NCBI RefSeq assembly: GCF_024171815.1
Contig: NZ_JAMTCJ010000001.1
Location: forward strand, 992,001-1,056,000
Source of the DNA: Williamsia maris
Lineage (GTDB): Bacteria > Actinomycetota > Actinomycetes > Mycobacteriales > Mycobacteriaceae
Length of the DNA: 64,000 bases
Direction of reading: 5' to 3'
This document shows positions 19,408 through 26,883 of this stretch, piece by piece; positions within the stretch are counted from its first letter, which is position 1, and each line of letters starts with the position of its first letter. Under the pieces are notes generated by a model, which did not search any database, was not told the origin of the DNA, and saw only the letters and a list, made by a program, of their open reading frames with translations. A program made the position numbers and the translations under genes.

Positions 19408-20154
19408 ATGGTGAAAACTGAGTCGCGGGGTCTGGTAGCGGTGGTTGCGGTAGTGATCGCCGCAGTTGTAGGGGTGTCGGGGTGCACCAGTGGCACCTCG
19501 GGTGAAGCCGGGCCAGCGACATCGGATGCGTCAGCGTCTAACAGTGCTTTGTTGCCTACATCGCCGGGCGTGAAGCCCGACTCGATCGAAGACGTCAACT
19601 CCACCAAAGACATGACCGGTGTCGTGACGACCTACAGCGATGCAGACTCACCAAAGAACCCATACTTCGATCTCATCCCTTATGTCTGCCCTTTTCTGCC
19701 GGATAGCATCACTCGAGGCAAACTTGGGATGACCCAGATTAGCAATGGATTCGCGGGCCAGCACCGACTGCTCAATCTGTGCAACATGCAAAACGAGGCC
19801 GCCCCACTGGGCGGCGCGAGGCTCTCGATCAGCGTCACCTTGCAAGCAACCAGCTTTACGGACGTATTCGCCTCACCGACTCACACTAATGTTGCGACCA
19901 GCGTCCCCATCTGGCGCAACGTCACGGGACTGGTCTACAAGAACGCTGGCGACGACGACGACCGGAGTGACGGCACACCTCGGACCCGCGTCTGCAACAT
20001 GGTGTGGGGCACGTTCTACGGCACAGCCAGAGTTGCCGTCCTCGCTGGCTTCGGGTACCGCGTTGACCCCTGCAGAAAAGTCGTCGAGGTCGCTAAACTT
20101 GTCGCTCCTTACCTTCCTTCGAAACCCATCCAAATGCGTCCCACCGAGGGCTGA
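19408..20154 (+). CDS. DUF3558-like lipoprotein in the ESX cargo module, copy 1
   Basis: A 248-aa predicted lipoprotein. The N terminus has two positive residues, a hydrophobic core VAVVAVVIAAVVGV and the lipobox VSGC, followed by a Ser/Thr/Gly-rich linker. The folded part has paired cysteines (YVCPFLP, LLNLCNM, TRVCNMVWG, VDPCRKV), suggesting two disulfides outside the membrane. It resembles DUF3558-type actinobacterial lipoproteins, and the function is unknown. ATG 19408 is chosen because AGGAGGGG lies five bases upstream; an in-frame ATG at 19378 has no such site. A paralogue sits at 22344-23066 (shared NSTKDMTGVVTTYS, ending PIQMRPTEG against PVQMRPTEG). It ends four bases before the next gene, so the pair is co-translated. 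Confidence 0.8.
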   Translation: MVKTESRGLVAVVAVVIAAVVGVSGCTSGTSGEAGPATSDASASNSALLPTSPGVKPDSIEDVNSTKDMTGVVTTYSDADSPKNPYFDLIPYVCPFLPDSITRGKLGMTQISNGFAGQHRLLNLCNMQNEAAPLGGARLSISVTLQATSFTDVFASPTHTNVATSVPIWRNVTGLVYKNAGDDDDRSDGTPRTRVCNMVWGTFYGTARVAVLAGFGYRVDPCRKVVEVAKLVAPYLPSKPIQMRPTEG

Positions 20155-20158
20155 ACCC

Positions 20159-21937
20159 ATGCCCCCCGGACCAATGCCGACGATCGCCGACATCACATCG
20201 AATCCTTCACTGAAGTTTGATCCCGAAACCGCTGCCGCCATCAGTCGGCACTGCAACTCCGCAGCTGACGCCTTCAGTAATATTCGCACCAATTCACAAT
20301 TACTTGTTGATGCAGGGTCCGCAGGAAGCTTTCACTCCGCATCGGAGATACAAAAAGACCTAGGAATTCTCGGAGGACTCTGCAATTCCGCCGTGAAAGG
20401 TTTTGCCGATAGTGCGCAAGCTCTTGGTGACGCCGTCCGGGAGGCCGGGCAGCGGATCGTCACGCAGGACTGGGCTACCTCAGCGACATTGAACTCGACC
20501 ACCGCAAAAGCTGATGGTTATCCCGCAATTGGGGCGTCGTCAGCTGGCGCGCAGGCGTGTCTGCTCACTGATCCGGATAAAAGTGACAAGAATCTTGGCC
20601 CGTTCCCGTGCAATGCATCAATGGAGTCCACGCCTGGCGGCGGTGTCGTCGACTGGGGATTCATCAACACCCAGCCAGCCAACTCCCAGAAGCTCACTGA
20701 GCTGGTCAAGCTGTGGATGATGGTTGCTCGCGACATCAACGCCACCGCCGAGGTCTTTCAGACGGGCATCGCCGGCCTGTTCGCCTCCGGAACCTGGACG
20801 GGCACCGCGGCGAACGCCATCCATCAGTATGTCGACAGCTTCGCGAAGGCGACCACCCAGGCAGGACAGGACGCATTCACCAACTCACTGACCGTGTCTG
20901 CGTGGGTGACGGGTGTCCTGAGCACGAGAACCGGTTTCGAAGGACTCAAGCAACAGAAGGAAGCGGAAGCACTGGCCCCGACTAACGCCGCCATATTCAC
21001 CCCCGCCGCGATGGCACAACAGCAAGCGGCCATGCAAAGGCTCGATCAAGCGGGGCGTGACTTGATCAACACCACCTACAACCCCGCGGTTACGCAAACT
21101 TCTTCTGGGCTACTCAACCTGCCCGACCCGAACAGCCCACCCGGAGCCCTTGTGCCTTTGTTCGCGCCCGGCAGCCGCCCCGGTCCTGTCAGTTCTCCCG
21201 GCCTGCAAACTTCTTCGAACTACACATCCCCTAGCGGCGGCACTGGCGGTTCCGGCGGTTCCGGCGGCGGCCCCGGCGGTTCGGGAGGTAAGCCGGCCTC
21301 CGACGCCGCGCAGACCCTATCGCGCCAGGGCACAGGCGATCCGGCTGCGGCGGCAGCGTCCAACGCCTCGAAGAACGCTGCGGCGCAGTCCGGTCAGGGC
21401 AGCCCGGCGTCTGCGGCGCAGTCGGCGATGTCGAAAGCCGGTGACACCGCGAAAGGCTTGGGCGGCAAGAGTGGCGCGTCACCGCTGACCCGGTCGGCCG
21501 GGCTGGGCTCCATCGCCGACGCCGAGAAGAGCGCCGCAGCCAAAGCCGCATCGGCTCTCGGCAAGGGCGGCGGTGGAGCCGGTGGTGGAGGCGCAGGCGG
21601 TGGTGGCGGTATCGGCAAGATGGGTGGCGCCGGAATCGCTGCCGCAGAGGGCTCATTGTCCGCGCGCAGCGCAGCCGGTCTCAGTGCTGCCGAACGAGCA
21701 ATGGCCGCACCACAAGCTGCGCCGGCAGCCGGCCGCGCGGGCATGGGTAGCGGCGCACCGATGGGCGGAGCACGCGGAGGCCAAGGCAGCGAGAACGAGA
21801 AAGAACACAAAAGCGCCCGCTACCTCATCTCCGAAGAAAACGGCGAGGAAATTGCCGGCGAACTCCCCGACACTGCACCACCCGTACTCGGCGGACTCAA
21901 CCTCGACACCACCGACAACCCCGACACCACACGCTAG
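20159..21937 (+). CDS. Large Gly/Ala-rich WXG-type ESX cargo candidate, copy 1
   Basis: A 592-aa protein, probably secreted by the ESX machine. Residues 1-330 are helical and contain GTWTGTAANAI, a WXG-type turn between helices, and two Cys residues in a conserved block ACLLTDPDKSD...FPCNAS. Residues about 345-545 are Gly/Ala/Ser-rich low complexity (SGGTGGSGGSGGGPGGSGG, KGGGGAGGGGAGGGGGIGK). The C terminus is conserved: ARYLISEENGEEIAGE then PDTAPPVLGG. YLISE fits the YxxxD/E export pattern. No Sec signal is present. The gene follows its lipoprotein by four bases, and espG precedes both, so an EspG-chaperoned, PPE-like role is inferred. It is not a standard PPE by sequence. Confidence 0.7.
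   Translation: MPPGPMPTIADITSNPSLKFDPETAAAISRHCNSAADAFSNIRTNSQLLVDAGSAGSFHSASEIQKDLGILGGLCNSAVKGFADSAQALGDAVREAGQRIVTQDWATSATLNSTTAKADGYPAIGASSAGAQACLLTDPDKSDKNLGPFPCNASMESTPGGGVVDWGFINTQPANSQKLTELVKLWMMVARDINATAEVFQTGIAGLFASGTWTGTAANAIHQYVDSFAKATTQAGQDAFTNSLTVSAWVTGVLSTRTGFEGLKQQKEAEALAPTNAAIFTPAAMAQQQAAMQRLDQAGRDLINTTYNPAVTQTSSGLLNLPDPNSPPGALVPLFAPGSRPGPVSSPGLQTSSNYTSPSGGTGGSGGSGGGPGGSGGKPASDAAQTLSRQGTGDPAAAAASNASKNAAAQSGQGSPASAAQSAMSKAGDTAKGLGGKSGASPLTRSAGLGSIADAEKSAAAKAASALGKGGGGAGGGGAGGGGGIGKMGGAGIAAAEGSLSARSAAGLSAAERAMAAPQAAPAAGRAGMGSGAPMGGARGGQGSENEKEHKSARYLISEENGEEIAGELPDTAPPVLGGLNLDTTDNPDTTR
21353..21937 (+). repeat. Direct repeat, copy A (3' end of cargo gene copy 1)
   Basis: 585 bases beginning at GCAGCGTCCAACGCCTCG are nearly identical to 24264-24845. 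The two differ by a 3-base length change in the glycine run and scattered substitutions, while the last 200 bases are almost unchanged. Identity falls sharply upstream of this point. Confidence 0.85.
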
Positions 21938-22118
21938 AAAGCGCGACCGCTGCCTAGTCGCGGGTTCGCGATGGTTTTAAGACTGCATCCGTAGCCGCCA
22001 TTCGCAGACGATCGCGCCGAGTACTAGGGCGCGGTTACTCACCAACCGCTAGCCATCATCGATCGAAGTGCTCACGGAGAGCGGTGCTCAAAGGCGATTA
22101 ACGGAGCCCGGATTCCGC

Positions 22119-22281
22119 GGACATCCATGTCGCAGACATCGACGACGATGGTCGCTACGCGCTCGTCATGGATCAGCCGGCGACCGCCCTCGGGGTCGAC
22201 GCCGACGCATTGGCTCGGCTTGTCAACAAGGTCTTCAACACCGTGCGCAGTCGGCACAACCAGAAGAGAGAATCAGCATGA
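22119..22281 (+). pseudogene. Remnant of a second espG gene (C-terminal codons only)
   Basis: This reads IHVADIDDDGRYALVMDQPAT, continues to LARLVNKVFNTVRSRHNQ and ends in TGA at 22279-22281. It matches the last ~54 residues of the EspG at 18449-19240, where the same stretch is VHVADIDGDGRYALLMDNPAT. No start or upstream EspG sequence is present; the 180 bases before it (21938-22118) contain no gene I can recognise and are probably scar sequence of the duplication. It shows that the duplicated unit was espG plus lipoprotein plus cargo gene, and that the second espG was lost from its 5' side. Confidence 0.8.
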
Positions 22282-22343
22282 GACGCACGATTCCGATACT
22301 GGCATCATGTAGCGGACAGTCGTACAGAATGAGGGGATCTGGA

Positions 22344-23066
22344 TTGAGAACTTCAGCACACGGCCCGAGTCGGCGGACCACTGCCGTCGCGAGTGCGGTT
22401 CTCGCCGCGGCACTTGTCGCGGTCGTCGGATGTTCATCCTCGGCCGAAGGGCCGGACCCGCAAGCCGCGTCCTCATCGTCGAACCCGGCAGCTCTGCCAA
22501 CGCCGGCGGGCACCGTCCCCGACTCCATCCAAGACATCAACTCCACCAAAGACATGACGGGTGTCGTAACCACCTACAGCAACGACGAAAACCCCTACCT
22601 CAAACTCATTCCGTACGTCTGTACATTCTTGCCGGATTCTTTAACTAAACAGGTACTCGGAATGGAGACAAAGCAGACCGGTTTTGGCGGCCAGCACACG
22701 TTACTTCAGACCTGCAGCATGGCAGGCCCTAGCGGTCCAAACTATGAACAGATAGGGATCACGGTGACTGTGCAAGCAACTAGCTATGCAGAAGACACGG
22801 CATCACCCAAACACACCAATATCGCGCGAGCAGTGCCGATTTGGCGTGACGTAACCGGTTCACTGTATCAAAATCCTGGCGACGTAAGTGAGGATCTCGT
22901 GTACTGCAACCTCTCGTGGGGCACTTTTTACGGAAGTGCTGTAGTGACGGTTTACACACGCGACGGATATCGCGCTGACCCTTGCGACAAGGCGAAGGAG
23001 TTCGCGCCAAAGATTGCACCACTTCTACCGTCGCGCCCCGTCCAGATGCGCCCGACCGAAGGTTGA
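22344..23066 (+). CDS. DUF3558-like lipoprotein in the ESX cargo module, copy 2
   Basis: A 240-aa predicted lipoprotein and paralogue of 19408-20154. The leader MRTSAHGPSRRTTAVASAVL...VAVVGC has a basic start, hydrophobic core and lipobox VVGC. Shared blocks are DSIQDINSTKDMTGVVTTYS, LIPYVCTFLPDSLT, SWGTFYGSAVV and the end PVQMRPTEG; the cysteines of copy 1 are kept. TTG 22344 is chosen since AGGGGA lies six to seven bases upstream; ATG 22329 and ATG 22278 are in-frame alternatives without a good site. The reading frame is intact although both its partners, espG before it and the cargo gene after it, are broken, so it may still be expressed. Confidence 0.75.
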   Translation: MRTSAHGPSRRTTAVASAVLAAALVAVVGCSSSAEGPDPQAASSSSNPAALPTPAGTVPDSIQDINSTKDMTGVVTTYSNDENPYLKLIPYVCTFLPDSLTKQVLGMETKQTGFGGQHTLLQTCSMAGPSGPNYEQIGITVTVQATSYAEDTASPKHTNIARAVPIWRDVTGSLYQNPGDVSEDLVYCNLSWGTFYGSAVVTVYTRDGYRADPCDKAKEFAPKIAPLLPSRPVQMRPTEG

Positions 23067-23068
23067 AA

Positions 23069-24845
23069 TTGTCAACCCCATCGCTGAGCGAAATAAAGGC
23101 CAACTCATCACTCGTATTTGAGCCGAGCACAGCCCGGTTGATCGCGCAGCACTGCAATGCTGCCGTTGAATCGTTTCAAGCTATTTCAGGGCAGGCCCAG
23201 CGGCTTGCCAACGCAGGCTTAGCGGGCGACTTCGCATCGGCAGGTGACAATTAGACGAGTCTGAGCGAACTCGGCAATACCTGCTGGAAAGCCGCCAAAG
23301 GACTGACAATGAGCACTAAAAAACTTGGCGGCGCGGTACGCGAGGCGGGTAAGCGAATCGAGGCGCGTGACGAGGAGACCGCAAATGCGCTGAAAACGAC
23401 CTCTGACAAAGCGGGCGGTTACCCCGCGGTGGGCCAGCCGGCCTCGGGAGTTGCTGACTGCCGTCCGTCTGATCCCGTTGGCAAGGATGCGTTTCTCGGT
23501 AAATTTCCATGTTCGGCTGGGGCCGAAACCTCTCCAGGTGGCGGGGTCGTGGAATGGGGATTCGGCAACAGCCAGCCCGCAGACCCCGTGTCACTCAACA
23601 CATTAGTGTTACCAACTGGATGTCAGTGGCTCGAGATATCGCCGCGACCGCAGCGGCCCTTGACGCCGGCATTTCGGGTGTTTTGGCGAACGGGACCTGG
23701 ACGGGAACCGCCGCCGACGGTGTGCGCGCAGGATCAAGAAGCGTTGCCGATATAGCAACAAGCACAGGTAAGAACGCATTCGTCAACGCCAATGTTGTCG
23801 CCGGTTGGGTCGCGGCAGTGATCGGGACCCGAACGGGTTTCGAGGGGCTAAAGTCGCGCCTGGAAGCGGAGAATTCTCGTACAGTACGGCCGTCAGGGCG
23901 TCAGGTCTCAGTCCCGCTCTTGTGCAAAGTCATCAGACTGTCGTCAACGGGCTCGACCAACAGGGTCGCGCGGTCATTGATTCCACCTACAACCCCGCCG
24001 CAACGAAGACCTCGTCGAGTTTGTTGAATCTGCCTGACCCCGGAAGCCCGATTGGCACACTCATGCCGATGGGTTTCTCGCGTTCGGGCGGCGGTGGAGG
24101 TAACGGGTCCGCCGGAACCAGCGCGGCCGGAGCCGGCGGCGGCGCGGCCGGAGGCGCTGGCGGTGGGGGCGGTGGAAGTGGCCCCGCCCCCGCAGGAAAC
24201 AGAACCGGTAGCGATGCGGCGAAGACACTTTCGCGTCAAGCGACCGGCGACCCAGCCGGTACCGCAGCGTCCAACGCCTCGAAGAACGCTGCTGCGCAGT
24301 CCGGTCAGGGCAACCCGGCGTCTGCGGCGCAGTCGGCGATGTCGAAAGCCGGTGACACCGCAAAGGGGCTGGGCGGCAAGAGTGGCGCATCGCCACTGAC
24401 CCGTTCGGCCGGGCTGGGATCGATGGCCGACGGCGAGAAGAGTGCTGCCGCGAAGGCCGCATCGGCTCTCGGTAAGGGCGGCGGAGCCGGTGGTGGCGGC
24501 GCCGGCGGTGGTGGTGGTATCGGCAAGATGGGTGGCGCCGGCATCGCTGCCGCAGAGGGCTCATTGTCCGCGCGCAGCGCAGCCGGTCTCAGTGCTGCCG
24601 AGCGGGCAAAGGCCGCACCGCAAGCAGCACCGGCAGCCGGCCGCGCGGGCATGGGTAGCGGCGCACCGATGGGCGGAGCACGCGGAGGCCAAGGCAGCGA
24701 GAACGAGAAAGAACACAAAAGCGCCCGCTACCTCATCTCCGAAGAAAACGGCGAAGAGATCGCGGGCGAACTCCCCGACACTGCACCACCCGTACTCGGC
24801 GGACTCAACCTCGACACCACCGACAACCCCGACACCACACGCTGA
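23069..24845 (+). pseudogene. Broken second copy of the Gly-rich WXG-type ESX cargo gene
   Basis: Paralogue of 20159-21937. Reading from TTG 23069 (STPSLSEIKANSSLVFEPST) the frame meets an in-frame TAG at 23252-23254, resumes in the same frame through SPGGGVVEWGFGNSQPAD, then shifts frame near 23605 (continuing as ARDIAATAAALDAGISGVLA and GTWTGTAADGV) and again near 23870 (continuing as VVNGLDQQGRAVIDSTYNP). The C-terminal 340 codons are intact and nearly identical to copy 1, ending in ARYLISEENGEE, PDTAPPVLGG. One stop plus two frameshifts make a full-length protein very unlikely; sequencing error could account for one but hardly all three. A shorter product from an internal start in the last frame cannot be excluded. 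Confidence 0.8.
24264..24845 (+). repeat. Direct repeat, copy B (3' end of broken cargo gene)
   Basis: 582 bases nearly identical to 21353-21937, ending at the stop codon (TGA here, TAG in copy A). The coding frame is kept throughout this part even though the upstream part of the gene is broken. Confidence 0.85.
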
Positions 24846-24863
24846 TCGAGTGACCCAGACCGT

Positions 24864-25214
24864 CTACCGGATGGTGGAGGTGGCAGTCACCTCGCTGAGC
24901 ACGACCACCTGAAGCACGACCGCGACAACGCCGATCGCTATCCCACACACCAGCGCGATCTTGCCCAGTCGGACAACAGAATCCGATGCTTCCTGCGCTT
25001 CCTGGACGCGTCCGAGGGCCAACAACGTCGGGACCGACAACGCCTTGCTGAAGGCAACGAAGGCCAACGGCCAGAAGAACAGCAGCGCGGCGACGGCCCA
25101 GCCGCCGTTGGCTTTCGGCGCCTCGCGCGGCTTCCAGTGACCCGACGGTGCAGTGGGATCGATCCACTGCTGCTGCTCGATACGGGTGGTGGGCACGTCG
25201 TCTGAGTAGTTCAT
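24864..25214 (-). CDS. CD225/dispanin-family small membrane protein
   Basis: A 116-aa protein of the CD225/dispanin type, with two membrane segments: WAVAALLFFWPLAFVAFSKA and IALVCGIAIGVVAVVLQVVVL. The region between them (LGRVQEAQEASDSVVRLGK) and the first hydrophobic segment ending in FS-A fit the family, in which a re-entrant or membrane-spanning first helix and short linker are typical. The N terminus has DDVPTTRIEQQQWIDP. ATG 25214 has AAGGA eight bases upstream. It is convergent with the broken cargo gene and lies 117 bases upstream of the end of eccB in the other orientation sense (eccB ends at 25332 on the same strand, so this gene follows eccB and may be read with it). Function unknown. 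Confidence 0.7.
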   Translation of the reverse strand: MNYSDDVPTTRIEQQQWIDPTAPSGHWKPREAPKANGGWAVAALLFFWPLAFVAFSKALSVPTLLALGRVQEAQEASDSVVRLGKIALVCGIAIGVVAVVLQVVVLSEVTATSTIR

Positions 25215-25331
25215 CCCGGGCATCCTTCGATCGGTGCGTCGGACCACATCGCAGGGTCCGCGGCCGTCGCCGACGGCCATACACATTGGATGCACCGAGC
25301 GAACGCGATGTTCCCGGCCACTACCTACGTG

Positions 25332-26771
25332 TCAGGAACCGGCCCCCGGAGGCACGTCGGACTGCGCGATGAGCGCGGCGTTGCGCGCCAACGCCGGGCC
25401 CGGAGGGATGAGCTTCACCACCGGGTAGGGAGCGAGAAGCGGTTCCGGCATACCGAGAGCCGCGATCGAGCTGTCCGGGACCCCGTAGCGCACACCGGTG
25501 TCGTTGATGAAGAAGTCCGATGCGGCCTGGCCGCTGCCCGGACTGGATCCGGTGGTGCGCACGAAGTAGCCGGTACCGGGCTGCACGTAGGTCAGGTTGG
25601 CCCCGACACCGTCGGTCCGTGACCCGACGGAAGCGATCAACTCGTCCTGGTTCTCCACCGGGATCGAGGGCGTCAGCGCCACCGACAACGTCGCCTCGGC
25701 GTCGCGGTCCTTGCGCCACCCCAGGCACAGCGTCTGCTGCGTCGTGCCGTCCACCTCGGCGGGCGCGGTCTCCGGATACCCGTCGAGCGACAACGTGTCC
25801 ACCCGCGGAACCGTCGCGATCGCGTTCGGCCCCAGCGTGACCGGCTGCCCGCTCGTGGCGATCGACGCCCGGATCAGATCGGCGACGAACGGCGACACCG
25901 CCTGGATGCCGGTGCTCAACACCACGAACAGCTGATCCCCCTGGCCGGACGACGAGTCGAGGCTCGACACCTGGACGATCGAGCCGATCCGTGCGCCACC
26001 CAGCTCGAATCGAGACGACTTACCCGCGTCGGCGATGGAAGGCTCGGTGATCGGACGCGACGGCGGAACCGAATCGAGAAACGCCGTGCTCACCGACCGC
26101 GCCGCGATGGACTGCAGGCCGAGTGCCTGCCGGATGACCGGATCCTCCGGATCAATCTGTGCGCGGGTGTTGCGGTAGACCACGAAGTAGGAGTCGCCGT
26201 TGCGCACGAACAGCGCGTCGTTGGTGCCGATGCCGCGCGAGCCCGTGGCGAACTTCGGCGTGCCCGCGACCACCGCAACCGTGGGTGTGCCGTCGGGGTC
26301 GCGGGGTTCGTCGAGCCGGTCGCAGACCGTCCACTCGGAGACACCCGGTGCGCCACGGGCGGCGAGACTGCTCGGTGCACCCGCGATGCCGACCTGCGGT
26401 CCACGCGGGTAGTCCTTGAGGACCGAGTCCTTCACAGAGTTCGGGTTGGCCGCCGACCCGGTGACCAGACGCGCCGACGCGAGGTTCAACGCGGGCCGCA
26501 GCTGCCCGTTGAGCAACACGTACAGCTGGCCGGAGTCCTTGCTCATCAGGATCTTCGAGTCGCCGACCGAGCCCTGCGGCTTGAAGAAACCGAACACCAC
26601 GGCGCCACCGACGACCAGCAGGGTGAGCACCAGACCGACGATCATCGACTTGACGTGCGCGCTCATCGGATCGTGGATCATCCGGATGTCGCGACGGACC
26701 AGCGCATGCTCGAGCCGGCGTAGCAGGAAGCGGTAGCCGCTCACCTGAGACTTGGTCGTGCGCTGTGCCAT
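25332..26771 (-). CDS. eccB: ESX type VII secretion protein EccB
   Basis: Periplasmic-facing component of the ESX complex. The 479-aa protein begins MAQRTTKSQVSGYRFLLRRLEHAL, the highly conserved EccB start, and has one membrane helix at about 41-63 (SMIVGLVLTLLVVGGAVVFGFF). The large extracytoplasmic part carries the family pattern GQLRPALNLASARL, PNSVKDSVLKDYPRGP, two Cys (WTVCDRL, TLCLGW) and the C-terminal GVRYGVPD near the end. The ATG at 26771 follows GGGGG at four bases; the longer open frame upstream is not EccB-like. It diverges from eccE with 112 bases between them. Confidence 0.95.
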   Translation of the reverse strand: MAQRTTKSQVSGYRFLLRRLEHALVRRDIRMIHDPMSAHVKSMIVGLVLTLLVVGGAVVFGFFKPQGSVGDSKILMSKDSGQLYVLLNGQLRPALNLASARLVTGSAANPNSVKDSVLKDYPRGPQVGIAGAPSSLAARGAPGVSEWTVCDRLDEPRDPDGTPTVAVVAGTPKFATGSRGIGTNDALFVRNGDSYFVVYRNTRAQIDPEDPVIRQALGLQSIAARSVSTAFLDSVPPSRPITEPSIADAGKSSRFELGGARIGSIVQVSSLDSSSGQGDQLFVVLSTGIQAVSPFVADLIRASIATSGQPVTLGPNAIATVPRVDTLSLDGYPETAPAEVDGTTQQTLCLGWRKDRDAEATLSVALTPSIPVENQDELIASVGSRTDGVGANLTYVQPGTGYFVRTTGSSPGSGQAASDFFINDTGVRYGVPDSSIAALGMPEPLLAPYPVVKLIPPGPALARNAALIAQSDVPPGAGS

Positions 26772-26883
26772 TACGCCCCCGTTCACTTCTGGAAGGTCCG
26801 CTCTCGGCGGACCGCGCGGGTCATCGATCTCGACCATCTGGGCAGCCGTCCAGCCGTACAGAACTGCTGTTAAGGTACTCGAC

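Noticed and set aside
23069-24845. Programmed frameshifting in the second cargo gene
   Set aside because: There is a stop codon plus two shifts at separate sites without a slippery sequence or structure, next to an espG remnant; decay explains all of them.
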